NCBI GenBank assembly: GCA_030603375.1
Contig: JAUVXY010000042.1
Span: 1-10,192 of the forward strand
Length of the DNA stretch: 10,192 nt
Origin: Actinomycetes bacterium
Lineage (GTDB): Bacteria > Actinomycetota > Humimicrobiia > Humimicrobiales > Humimicrobiaceae
Direction of reading: 5' to 3'
The translations under genes were made by a program, and so were the position numbers. Positions within the stretch are counted from its first letter, which is position 1, and every line of letters starts with the position of its first letter. Below the pieces are notes generated by a model. It was not told where the DNA came from, searched no databases, and saw nothing but the letters and a program-made list of their open reading frames with translations. Below are positions 1 to 7,032 of the stretch, one piece after another.

Positions 1-827
1 ATATATCTTCTGGCAAATTCAATTCCACCATCTGATTTAATATACAAAAAACACTTAAACATCCTGTGTATCAATTTTACTATTCCTATTAAATTTTCAT
101 TCTTATCTGAAATAGTTTTTAATGCTTTTAGGGCATTGCCCCTGCTTCTGCTGCCAAGGTAATCAACAAGATCAAAAATATTGGATGGATTAATACTGTT
201 TACAAGCGATTTTACTATCTTTTCATCAATAATTTTTTCCTTTTCAGAAATTATGTATGTACAAAGTTTTTCATACTCTGCTTTAAGCAAGCTGGATTCA
301 AAGTTTACGCTTTCCGTTAAAACAGTAATTGCCCTATCAGTAAATTTAATGCCGTCTAATGCCGATTTTTCCCTTACCCATTTTCTAAGATTATCACTTA
401 AAGGCGGCTTAAGTTTTTTAATCTGGCCAACTTTTTTCACAGCATCAATAAATTTGGAGTTAAGCTTATCTTTTGAAGCTGTAATAATAAAAACAATGCC
501 GGCATCTTTACCGTTTGCTGATAAGAGAAGACCAGTCAGCATCTTTAGTAAACGCGAAGGCAGGTGATCTATATTTTTAATTACTACAATTTTTTTAGTT
601 GAGAAGAAAGAAGGCATGCTTACAAAATTATTAAGATCCTCTTCATTGATTTCATCCAGCGCATCAAAAATTCTAAAGTCAGCATCAAAGTTAATTTTAC
701 TTTTTAAAAACTTCTTTATATTTCCAATTATATCATTTAAGGCAGAGCTGCTTTTGCTAATATATAAATAGCAGGGTTCCAAACTATCTAAATTTAAAAT
801 TTTTTTGGTTTTGCCGACTTTACTCAT
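1..827 (-). CDS. holA: DNA polymerase III delta subunit (partial, C-terminus outside window)
   Basis: HolA is the delta subunit of the clamp loader, which opens the beta sliding clamp during chromosome replication. The frame read leftwards from ATG 825-827 is open to the window edge (275 codons); perhaps 50-70 C-terminal residues are missing. Family features visible in my translation are an N-terminal LEPCYLYIS strand (residues 16-24), the MPSFFSTKKIVVIKN segment (71-85) that matches the delta 'FFS..RLVVVKN' signature, an SRLLKMLTGLL helix, and the collar-domain stretch beginning INPSNIFDLVDYL with following SRGNALKAL (about 211-235). No P-loop is seen, as expected for delta. It lies 31 bp downstream of comEC in the usual comEA-comEC-holA order. 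The start is not firm: no good Shine-Dalgarno precedes ATG 827, and the frame is open further upstream, with an in-frame TTG at the end of comEC. Identification is confident; the start is less so. Confidence 0.88.
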   Translation of the reverse strand, partial: MSKVGKTKKILNLDSLEPCYLYISKSSSALNDIIGNIKKFLKSKINFDADFRIFDALDEINEEDLNNFVSMPSFFSTKKIVVIKNIDHLPSRLLKMLTGLLLSANGKDAGIVFIITASKDKLNSKFIDAVKKVGQIKKLKPPLSDNLRKWVREKSALDGIKFTDRAITVLTESVNFESSLLKAEYEKLCTYIISEKEKIIDEKIVKSLVNSINPSNIFDLVDYLGSRSRGNALKALKTISDKNENLIGIVKLIHRMFKCFLYIKSDGGIEFARRY

Positions 828-858
828 ATCATTATTGATTTTAACATTTATGCACTTT

Positions 859-2466
859 TCATCCAATAATTGCTTTTTCTTTTTTTTGGTCAGATGAATT
901 TGACCTGCTTAGATATTTTTTTAATATATAAAATAACGCCAGCAGTACAGCATAATATGTTATTACATGCTTCATGTAAAAATGGTCAAGACTGAGGAAA
1001 CTAAAATCAAGTTTTCCAAGGAAAGCAGTTACCCGCAGGATATAAGTTATAAATATTGAGACTGGCTTTAAAATAAAAATACCCAGCGGCATCCATATCA
1101 TGCTAAATACTGAAGATACAAACAATAGAAGCAGTACTGCATAAAATGCAGGTATTATTATAAGGTTAGCCGCTACCGCTACTGTTGATACGCCCCCAAA
1201 AAAATAGCTTATCGTTGGCGTTAGCACTGTCTGTACAGAAATGGTCAAAACAGCCATTCTTACTATATAGCTTTCCTTTATTTTAAATTTTGGAAATATT
1301 TTGCTTAAAAAGTTTAGCAATACAGGGCTGACAAAAATTATTGCTGCCATAGAGATGAAAGACAGCCAGAATCCTAAATCATAAAAAAAAGGAGGATTTG
1401 ATAAAATCATCGCAATATATGTAAAATATAAAACTATTCTCTGGCTATATTCCCTGCCCCACATACCCGCAAGGATTATGAAAACAGACATAATGGTGGC
1501 TCTCTGCATGCTTGCTTTCTCTCCAACCAAAAAATTATAAATCAGCAGAAATATAAATATTAGCAGGAACGAAAAAGTAAAAAAATTAATTTTCCTAAAA
1601 ATCCAATTAATAAAATATAATAAAATAGAAATATGCAGTCCTGAAATAGCCAGAAGGTGAAATACCCCGCTTTTTTTAAAATTTTCCAGCACATAGCCGG
1701 GGACATCATTCTTATTTCCTAAAACAAGCGCCTCTGCAATAGATGCACTTTCAGAATTAAGGCTTTTGAAATAAACATTTTTCAAATGCTTATACACTCT
1801 GCCCCTAAACCTGAATATTTTATAAACAAAGTTATCAGGCATAATTCTTTTAACATTACTTACTTCTGATACAAAAATGAGCTCATCAGAATTTTTTAAA
1901 TAAGTATCTTTGCTGAGATTTATATAACCATCAACCCTGATGTAATCATCTCTTAAAAGGAACTTGCAATCACAATTTTTTATTTTTACCTTAATGGGGT
2001 CATCCGCTTTAAAGGTTATGCCTGTATCCCTGTCTTCTCTTACAATCAGGGCCCTGCCGGTTTCCAGCAGAAAATATAAATTTCCATAGCTGTATTTTGG
2101 ATAGCTGGCAACTCTTCCATCTAAAATTATATTTTGTCTGCTGCTGCCTTTATGCTTTTCTATTAAGTAAAATATATTTTTGCTTTCCCTGTAATTGTAC
2201 GCACTAAAGTTTACATACCCGATAAGTAAAAAGGCAAAAAACGAAACAACTATAATAACTGCGGACAAAATTTTTTTATTATCCTCCAGCCTATCTTCTA
2301 TACTTTTATGTAAAAGCTTCTTTACTGTAAAAAATCCTGATACTGAAATTAAAATTATAGTAAAAAGCGCATAAAAGACATTTAAATAAATGCCCGCAGG
2401 ATATTTGCTGCCAACATAAGAGCCTGCAGTCAGCCCAACGGCCCACAATAAATAATAATATTTCAT
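859..2466 (-). CDS. comEC: ComEC/Rec2 DNA uptake channel, lacking the metallo-beta-lactamase domain
   Basis: ComEC is the polytopic inner-membrane channel that carries single-stranded DNA into the cytoplasm during natural transformation. The 535-residue product has N-terminal membrane segments (about 5-45 and 66-88), a soluble OB-fold region of DUF4131 type (about 110-205), then the Competence domain (about 235-500). The hallmark HLLAISGLHIS lies at 270-280, preceded by EALVLGNKNDVP, with ASMQRATIMS at 318-327, NPPFFYDLGFWLSF at 357-370 and NLIIIPAF at 434-441. It stops after a short basic tail (KKYLSRSNSSDQKKEK). The C-terminal metallo-beta-lactamase domain of the long ComEC form (about 750-800 residues in Bacillus) is absent, and the next frame is HolA, so this is not a visible frameshift. 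ATG 2464-2466 follows the comEA stop after one base, which implies translational coupling. DNA uptake is inferred from the family; no pilus genes are in the window. Confidence 0.93.
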   Translation of the reverse strand: MKYYYLLWAVGLTAGSYVGSKYPAGIYLNVFYALFTIILISVSGFFTVKKLLHKSIEDRLEDNKKILSAVIIVVSFFAFLLIGYVNFSAYNYRESKNIFYLIEKHKGSSRQNIILDGRVASYPKYSYGNLYFLLETGRALIVREDRDTGITFKADDPIKVKIKNCDCKFLLRDDYIRVDGYINLSKDTYLKNSDELIFVSEVSNVKRIMPDNFVYKIFRFRGRVYKHLKNVYFKSLNSESASIAEALVLGNKNDVPGYVLENFKKSGVFHLLAISGLHISILLYFINWIFRKINFFTFSFLLIFIFLLIYNFLVGEKASMQRATIMSVFIILAGMWGREYSQRIVLYFTYIAMILSNPPFFYDLGFWLSFISMAAIIFVSPVLLNFLSKIFPKFKIKESYIVRMAVLTISVQTVLTPTISYFFGGVSTVAVAANLIIIPAFYAVLLLLFVSSVFSMIWMPLGIFILKPVSIFITYILRVTAFLGKLDFSFLSLDHFYMKHVITYYAVLLALFYILKKYLSRSNSSDQKKEKAIIG

Positions 2467-2467
2467 A

Positions 2468-3271
2468 CTAAATATGTATCAGCTCTTTAATTTTTTCATA
2501 CTTTTTTTCTCCTATGCCGTTTACTTTCTTTAAATCCTCTTTATTTTTAAAAAGACCGAATTTGCCTCTGTAGTCAATTATACTCTGGGCAGTTATAGGG
2601 CCAATTCCCGGCAAAGATTCCAATTCCCTCTTGCCGGCATAATTTATATTTACAATTCTGCTGGCCGCAAACATGCTGCCTGCATCGCCATTGGAATAAT
2701 TGTCACTTGAGAAAAATGAACCGCTGTTTTCCCCAACTTCTTCCCTGGATGGGATATATATTCTCTGGCCATCAAGCACTTCTCCTGCTAAATTTATTAT
2801 TTCCAGGCAGGCTTCTTCTGAAGCTCCGCCGGCAAGATCTATAATATCTACGATTCTTAACCCTTCTTCTACTTCATATACGTCAGGATTTAATATCTGC
2901 CCGCATATATAAACTTTTATGAGAGCAGCATGATTTTTTAAATTTTCAACTTTATCATTGTCAAATTTTATTTTCTCATCTACAAAATTTACTATTTCAT
3001 CGCCGCTGTCATCACTGTTGCTGTAGTATGTGCCCAGGTTAAATTTTTCATATATACCGCTACTCTCAGAATCTGAGTAATAACTCTCAAGGATATTTTC
3101 TTTCCTCTTTATATCCATTCTTTGATTGATAAAAACTATAGAGAATATTACTGCCATAAAAACAAGCAGTCCAAAAACTATCTGGTAGAAATGTTTTTCC
3201 CTGCTGTATTTAACTCTGTCCGCCATGCATCTAATTTTATTAATTTTTTCCTTAATATTTAATGGGTCCAT
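2468..3271 (-). CDS. comEA: ComEA competence DNA receptor (SLBB + helix-hairpin-helix)
   Basis: ComEA is a membrane-anchored receptor that binds double-stranded DNA outside the membrane and passes it to ComEC. The 267-residue protein has a basic cytoplasmic N-terminus, one membrane segment (about 28-48), an acidic, Ser/Asp-rich linker (65-110), an SLBB domain (about 116-175, containing IKVYICGQILNPDVYEV and GQRIYIP), a Ser/Gly/Asn-rich linker (180-200) and the C-terminal DNA-binding tandem helix-hairpin-helix. That last part begins VNINYAGKRELESLPGIG (207-224), has ITAQSIIDYR at 226-235, and the second hairpin is VNGIG at 250-254. The order of domains and the length are those of Gram-positive ComEA. 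The start ATG 3269-3271 has a GGAAG just upstream. It is the first gene of the comEA-comEC-holA operon, with a candidate promoter about 50 bp upstream. Confidence 0.95.
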   Translation of the reverse strand: MDPLNIKEKINKIRCMADRVKYSREKHFYQIVFGLLVFMAVIFSIVFINQRMDIKRKENILESYYSDSESSGIYEKFNLGTYYSNSDDSGDEIVNFVDEKIKFDNDKVENLKNHAALIKVYICGQILNPDVYEVEEGLRIVDIIDLAGGASEEACLEIINLAGEVLDGQRIYIPSREEVGENSGSFFSSDNYSNGDAGSMFAASRIVNINYAGKRELESLPGIGPITAQSIIDYRGKFGLFKNKEDLKKVNGIGEKKYEKIKELIHI

Positions 3272-3292
3272 CCTGCTTCCAATTTTTTAATT

Positions 3293-3308
3293 GTGTTTTT
3301 GTGTTTTT
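3293..3308. repeat. Two tandem copies of GTGTTTTT in the comEA leader
   Basis: Two exact adjacent 8-bp units (3293-3300 and 3301-3308) lie between the comEA promoter and its start codon; on the coding strand they read as A-rich ACAAAAAC-type repeats. Immediately downstream toward the gene is a 5-bp inverted repeat, CAATT (3280-3284) and AATTG (3289-3293) around four Ts. Possible effects on the leader RNA are speculation; it may simply be low-complexity leader sequence. Confidence 0.5.
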
Positions 3309-3318
3309 GTATAATTAC

Positions 3319-3347
3319 ATATTAGTTCAAATCTTACTGTTATTCAA
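3319..3347 (-). promoter_or_regulatory. Candidate sigma-70-type promoter of comEA-comEC-holA
   Basis: On the minus strand a -35 box TTGAAT (complement of 3342-3347) is separated by exactly 17 bp from a -10 box TAATAT (complement of 3319-3324). Transcription would begin near 3310-3313, giving a leader of about 40 nt before the comEA ATG at 3271. The boxes differ from consensus at two or so positions each. In AT-rich DNA such matches occur by chance, but the position in a divergent intergenic region, upstream of an operon that needs a promoter, supports it. Confidence 0.55.
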
Positions 3348-3381
3348 GATAAAGTTTTTGTTTTTTAATAACCCAGAATTG

Positions 3382-3450
3382 ACCAATGTAAAACTTTGGT
3401 AAAGCCATGAGATAACATGGAAACAAGAACTGCAGTTGTGTCAATTGACA
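3382..3450. promoter_or_regulatory. Cluster of four inverted repeats upstream of the pfpI-like gene, possible operators
   Basis: This stretch of the divergent intergenic region (3272-3550) holds four dyads in a row: ACCAA/TTGGT around a 9-nt spacer (3382-3400); CCATG/CATGG around 6 nt (3405-3420); the perfect 10-bp palindrome AACTGCAGTT (3428-3437); and the perfect 12-bp palindrome TGTCAATTGACA (3439-3450). The last contains the -35 box TTGACA of the plus-strand promoter, so a protein bound there would block that promoter. The centres of the last two are 12 bp apart, and the first three are spaced about 20-21 bp, close to two helical turns. I do not recognise the motif as that of a particular regulator; the operator role is inference from position and symmetry. 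Confidence 0.45.
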
Positions 3451-3473
3451 TGCAAACATACATGTGTTACTTT
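3445..3473 (+). promoter_or_regulatory. Candidate sigma-70-type promoter of the pfpI-like gene
   Basis: A consensus -35 box TTGACA (3445-3450) is followed after 17 bp by TACTTT (3468-3473), a weak but acceptable -10. The start would fall near 3480, giving a leader of about 70 nt. A short dyad, ACATG/CATGT (3449-3453 and 3461-3465), sits between the two boxes, and the -35 lies inside a perfect 12-bp palindrome, which suggests a repressible promoter. Confidence 0.5.
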
Positions 3474-3550
3474 TGGCAAAGCTGAGTGATAGTAATAAAT
3501 TATGAAAACAGAACTGCATGGAACCATAATTTTGAAAGAAGGAGAAGGCA

Positions 3551-4075
3551 ATGGCCAAAAAAATATTACTGCTTATAGAAAATGAATTTAGGGATGAGGA
3601 AGCAGTCTATCCATATTACAGGTTTATAGAAGCGGGCTACGACGTTAAAATCGTAGGACCTGAAATGGGCAAGGAATATAAAGGAAAATTTGGTTTTACG
3701 ATGAAATCAGATATTGCAGCCTCAGGAATTTATATGGGTGATGTAGCAGCAGTTATTATACCCGGAGGCAATGCACCGGATAAAATGAGAGTTTCCAGAA
3801 GCATGGTAAATCTGGTTAAGGATGCTTTCAGCCAGCATAAAATAATTGCAGCTATCTGCCATGGGGGACAGCTTCTTGTAGAAGCAGATGTAGTAAGAGG
3901 CAAAAAAGTTACCGGCTATAAGGCAATCGCAACTGACCTCAAGAATGCAGGAGGCAAGTACGTAGACGAAGAAGTTGTAGTAGACAATAACCTTGTTACC
4001 TCAAGGATTCCTGACGACCTTCCAGCATTTTGCAGGACTACGCTGGAATTAATAAAGGCCTGCAATAAAGAATAA
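3551..4075 (+). CDS. PfpI/DJ-1 superfamily protein (type 1 glutamine amidotransferase-like)
   Basis: The 174-residue cytosolic protein has the whole single-domain PfpI fold. The segment IENEFRDEEAVYPYYRF (9-25) matches the PfpI 'NEF.D.E..YPY.R' N-terminus; Glu12 is the conserved acid beside the nucleophile. IIPGGNAPDKMR (69-80) and the nucleophile elbow AAICHGGQLL (100-109, Cys103-His104) follow, then DEEVVVDNNLVTSR near the C-terminus. It most resembles archaeal PfpI-type peptidases as I remember them. Members have been described as intracellular proteases, chaperones or deglycases/glyoxalases, and the exact reaction cannot be chosen here. Translation should be strong: AAGGAG (3539-3544) lies six bases before ATG. 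It is the only plus-strand gene, divergent from comEA and convergent with leuS (12 bp between stops), so it interrupts an otherwise co-oriented conserved cluster and has its own promoter. No terminator hairpin follows it. Confidence 0.93.
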   Translation: MAKKILLLIENEFRDEEAVYPYYRFIEAGYDVKIVGPEMGKEYKGKFGFTMKSDIAASGIYMGDVAAVIIPGGNAPDKMRVSRSMVNLVKDAFSQHKIIAAICHGGQLLVEADVVRGKKVTGYKAIATDLKNAGGKYVDEEVVVDNNLVTSRIPDDLPAFCRTTLELIKACNKE

Positions 4076-4087
4076 TATATTTTCTTT

Positions 4088-6595
4088 TTAGCCTTTAACC
4101 ACAATATTTACAAGTTTGTCGGGTATTACTATTTTTTTAATAATTTCCCTGCTGCCTATAAATTTTTTTATTCGCTCAGAATTAAGAACATAATCTTCAA
4201 TTACTTCAGCAGAAATACCTGCTGGTAAGTTCTTTTTATCACGAATTTTCCCATTTACCTGAAAGACTATTGTTATCAGTTCTTCTTTAGCAATCTCTTC
4301 ATCATGCTCTGGCCATGACACCTTGTGAATGCTCCCTTTGTTCCCCATTCTTGACCAAAGCTCTTCTGTTATGAAAGGAGTTACGGGAGAAAGCAAAATC
4401 AATAATTTTTCAGTTAATTCCTTAAGCAGGGCTATATTTTTCTTACTGTCTTCTGCCTCTTCATTATACTTATACATTAAATTCACAAGCTCCATAATAG
4501 CGCTTATAGCAGTATTAAAATTAAATCTGTCAAGTATGTCGACAGTGACTTTCTTTATGGTTTGGTGCAGTTTCCTATATAATTCTTTTTCCAGCTTATT
4601 CAGGTTCCCGCTTATATCACCGCGCTCTCCAGCAGCATTAATTAGTCTTGTATTGTCAATTACTAATCTGCGTACCCTGCTCAAAAACCTGTTTGCACCC
4701 TCTACTCCACTATCATTCCAATCAACAAGGCTGCCGGCAGGCCCCATAAAAAGTATATACAGCCTTAACGTGTCAGCACCATACTTATCGTAAATCTCTG
4801 ATGGATTAACAATATTGCCCCTTGATTTTGACATTTTCTGCCCATTTAAATTTACTACTCCATGTGGAAAATACTTCGTAAAAGGCTCCTTAAACTTTAT
4901 GAGCCCGCTATCATATAAAACTTTATTAAAAAATCTTGAATATATAAGATGCATTGTCGCATGCTCTATACCGCCAATATATTGATCAACCGGCATCCAG
5001 TAATCTACTTTACCGCTGTCAAAAGCTCCATCACTATAATGCGGACTGCAGTACCTTAAGAAATACCATGATGAACAAACAAAGGTATCCATGGTATCTG
5101 TTTCCCTTTTTGCTTTTCTGCCGCATTTTGGGCAAGTTGTATTAACAAACTCTTTACAATAAGCAAGCGGTGAAAGGCCTGTTGGTTTAAAATCCACGTC
5201 ATAAGGAAGCAGTACAGGCAAACTTTCCTCTGGCACCGGGACAATGCCGCAGCTGTCACAGTAGATAATTGGTATCGGGGCACCCCAATACCTCTGCCTC
5301 GAAATTAACCAGTCTCTTAGCTTGTAACTGACGCCGGACTTGCCAATCCCTTTTTCTTCAAGATAAGAAATAATTTTTTCCTTGCCTTTGCCTGAATTAA
5401 TCCCGCTAAAATTTCCGGAATTTACCATTATTCCTTCACCTGTATACGCGCACTTTAATTTTTCGTGGACTTTTCCATCCGGAGATATAACTTCCCTTAT
5501 AGGAATGCCGTACCTGGAAGCAAACTCATAGTCTCTTTCGTCATGTGCCGGAACAGCCATTACTGCGCCTGTTCCATATTCCAGTAAAACATAATTAGCA
5601 ATCCATACTGGAATCTTTTCGCCATTTATTGGATTTACAACATACCTCCCGGTAAAACAGCCGATTTTTTCTACTTCAGCCGCTCCCCTTTCCATATCGC
5701 TCTGGCCCAGTATCCTGCTTCTTACCTTATTTATTTCTTCTTTATGCTTATCATCTACAACTATCTTGTCCACAAGCGGGTGCTCGGGAGCAATAATAAA
5801 AAATGTAGCGCCATATAAGGTATCCGGCCTTGTAGTAAATACAGGTATGGTAATATCTTCAGCAGCATCAGCAAGCTTAAATTTAACCTCAGCGCCTTCG
5901 CTTCTTCCAATCCAGTTCTTCTGAATGGTAAGAACCCTCTCGGGCCATCCCTTGAGAAGATCCATATCATCTAAAAGCCTCTGAGCATATTTTGTAATTT
6001 TAAAAAACCACTGTGAAAGAGTCCTTTTTGTAACAACACTGTCACATCTTTCACACTTTCCTGAAATTACCTGTTCATTTGCAAGCACTGTCTGGCATGA
6101 ACTGCACCAATTAACTGGGGCTTCTTTTTTTTCTGCGAGCCCCATCCTGTAAAACAGAAGAAAAAACCATTGTGTCCACTTGTAATAATCAGGACTTGAA
6201 GTAATTATTTCATCTTCAAACTCATAACTCATTCCCATCCGCTTGAGTGCTTTTCTCATTTTGTCTATGTTGGCCCCGGTGTTATCTTTTGGATGTGTTT
6301 TACTTTTAATAGCTGCATTTTCTGCCGGCAGCCCAAAAGCATCATACCCGATAGGATGAAGCACGCTGTATCCTTTTCTTGCAATTATCCTTGCTATAAC
6401 ATCTCCAATTGTATAATTTCTTGCATGCCCCATATGCGGTTTGCCTGAAGGATATGGAAACATCTCTAGAACATAGTACTTAGGTTTATCATAATCAGAT
6501 CTAAGAGAATATATTTTTTCTTTGTCCCATATTTTTATCCACTTTTTTTCCATAGCCAGAGAGTCATAAACCTCAGCTTCTGTAGTCTCCTCCAA
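4088..6595 (-). CDS. leuS: Leucyl-tRNA synthetase
   Basis: LeuS attaches leucine to tRNA(Leu) in the cytoplasm. The 835-residue length fits the bacterial class Ia family. In order: the HIGH motif as HMGH (54-57, within YPSGKPHMGHARNYTIGDV), a cysteine-pair knuckle CSSC/CERC (164-167 and 181-184) that may bind zinc, NWIGRSEGAEV (228-237), the CP1 editing domain with TTRPDTLYG (254-262) and GTGAVMAVPAHDERD (341-355), the catalytic LRDWLISRQRYWGAPIP (426-442), a second CPKC pair (488-491), and the KMSKS loop (587-591, in GQKMSKSRGNIVNPSEIYD). The anticodon-binding helical and C-terminal domains follow, the latter ending in VFQVNGKIRDKK and beyond. The start is TTG 6593-6595, backed by a good Shine-Dalgarno at 6602-6607; the first ATG, 14 codons in, lacks one. 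It sits 35 bp after rsfS and has no room for a T-box leader, so expression should come from the upstream operon. Confidence 0.98.
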   Translation of the reverse strand: MEETTEAEVYDSLAMEKKWIKIWDKEKIYSLRSDYDKPKYYVLEMFPYPSGKPHMGHARNYTIGDVIARIIARKGYSVLHPIGYDAFGLPAENAAIKSKTHPKDNTGANIDKMRKALKRMGMSYEFEDEIITSSPDYYKWTQWFFLLFYRMGLAEKKEAPVNWCSSCQTVLANEQVISGKCERCDSVVTKRTLSQWFFKITKYAQRLLDDMDLLKGWPERVLTIQKNWIGRSEGAEVKFKLADAAEDITIPVFTTRPDTLYGATFFIIAPEHPLVDKIVVDDKHKEEINKVRSRILGQSDMERGAAEVEKIGCFTGRYVVNPINGEKIPVWIANYVLLEYGTGAVMAVPAHDERDYEFASRYGIPIREVISPDGKVHEKLKCAYTGEGIMVNSGNFSGINSGKGKEKIISYLEEKGIGKSGVSYKLRDWLISRQRYWGAPIPIIYCDSCGIVPVPEESLPVLLPYDVDFKPTGLSPLAYCKEFVNTTCPKCGRKAKRETDTMDTFVCSSWYFLRYCSPHYSDGAFDSGKVDYWMPVDQYIGGIEHATMHLIYSRFFNKVLYDSGLIKFKEPFTKYFPHGVVNLNGQKMSKSRGNIVNPSEIYDKYGADTLRLYILFMGPAGSLVDWNDSGVEGANRFLSRVRRLVIDNTRLINAAGERGDISGNLNKLEKELYRKLHQTIKKVTVDILDRFNFNTAISAIMELVNLMYKYNEEAEDSKKNIALLKELTEKLLILLSPVTPFITEELWSRMGNKGSIHKVSWPEHDEEIAKEELITIVFQVNGKIRDKKNLPAGISAEVIEDYVLNSERIKKFIGSREIIKKIVIPDKLVNIVVKG

Positions 6596-6601
6596 AATTT
6601 G

Positions 6602-6607
6602 TCCTCT
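6602..6607 (-). promoter_or_regulatory. Ribosome binding site that fixes the TTG start of leuS
   Basis: The minus strand reads AGAGGA (within GAGAGGA) six bases before TTG 6593-6595. The next in-frame ATG, at codon 15, has no comparable site, and the residues encoded between the two starts (MEETTEAEVYDSLA) resemble usual LeuS N-termini in length. TTG is therefore the likely initiator. Confidence 0.75.
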
Positions 6608-6630
6608 CTACAATAAAGTTCTCTTTAATT

Positions 6631-7032
6631 TTATTTCCATTTTATTACTTTAGAATCTTTCCATAATCTTTCAAGATTATAATATGACCTGTATTCATCT
6701 GTAAAAATGTGTACAACGAAGCTATCGTAATCCAGGAGTATCCAGTTGCCATCTTCTATGCCGCTTTTATTTATAAGGTATGTATTAAGCTCCTTAAGCC
6801 CTGAAACTATCTCTTCCCCTATTCTTTTTGTAAGCCTTGTATTGTTTGCACCTATAATAACAAAATAATCAGTAATGATGAGCCTTGATTCCATGTCAAG
6901 AATTTTGATATAGCTTGCCTTCTTTTCGTCTGCTATTTTAGCTATAAACTTCACTGCTTCTAAATTATTTTTAAAACTTAATTTTATCTTTTTACTTTCT
7001 TTTATTTTACCCTCACTTCCTTGTATAGTCAC
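6631..7032 (-). CDS. rsfS: Ribosomal silencing factor RsfS (DUF143/Iojap family)
   Basis: RsfS binds ribosomal protein uL14 (RplN) on the 50S subunit and blocks joining with 30S, which saves energy during starvation. The 133-residue product has the full family core: LEAVKFIAKIADEKKASYIKI (24-44), ITDYFVIIGANNT (53-65) and the signature GNWILLDYDSFVVHIFTDEY (95-114), followed by RSYYNLERLW (115-124). About 20 lysine-rich residues precede the core, longer than the usual N-terminus. The start is taken as GTG 7030-7032, which overlaps the end of the LCP gene by 20 bp; no ATG is available before the core and the ribosome site is unclear (GGGAAG abuts the GTG), so translation probably depends on coupling. 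Its place between an LCP gene and leuS, in an operon with nadD and yqeK, is a conserved arrangement. Identification is firm, the exact start is not. Confidence 0.95.
   Translation of the reverse strand: MTIQGSEGKIKESKKIKLSFKNNLEAVKFIAKIADEKKASYIKILDMESRLIITDYFVIIGANNTRLTKRIGEEIVSGLKELNTYLINKSGIEDGNWILLDYDSFVVHIFTDEYRSYYNLERLWKDSKVIKWK

Noticed and set aside
181..567. Plus-strand open frame of 128 codons opposite holA
   Set aside because: It lies entirely within the holA coding region on the other strand; the minus-strand translation shows clear HolA signatures, so this frame is a shadow.
3340..3558. Open frame of 72 codons on the minus strand in the comEA/pfpI intergenic region
   Set aside because: Its start overlaps the start of the pfpI-like gene, it has a Phe/Leu/Cys-rich composition typical of translated AT-rich non-coding DNA, and it crosses the inverted repeats and both promoters. 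No family is recognisable.
4060..4100. Bidirectional terminator between the convergent pfpI-like gene and leuS
   Set aside because: The 12-bp gap and flanks contain T-rich runs but no stem that could form an intrinsic terminator hairpin.
4329..4793. Plus-strand open frame of 154 codons opposite leuS
   Set aside because: It is antisense to the conserved leuS anticodon-binding region, Ser/Leu-rich, and has no family motifs or ribosome site.
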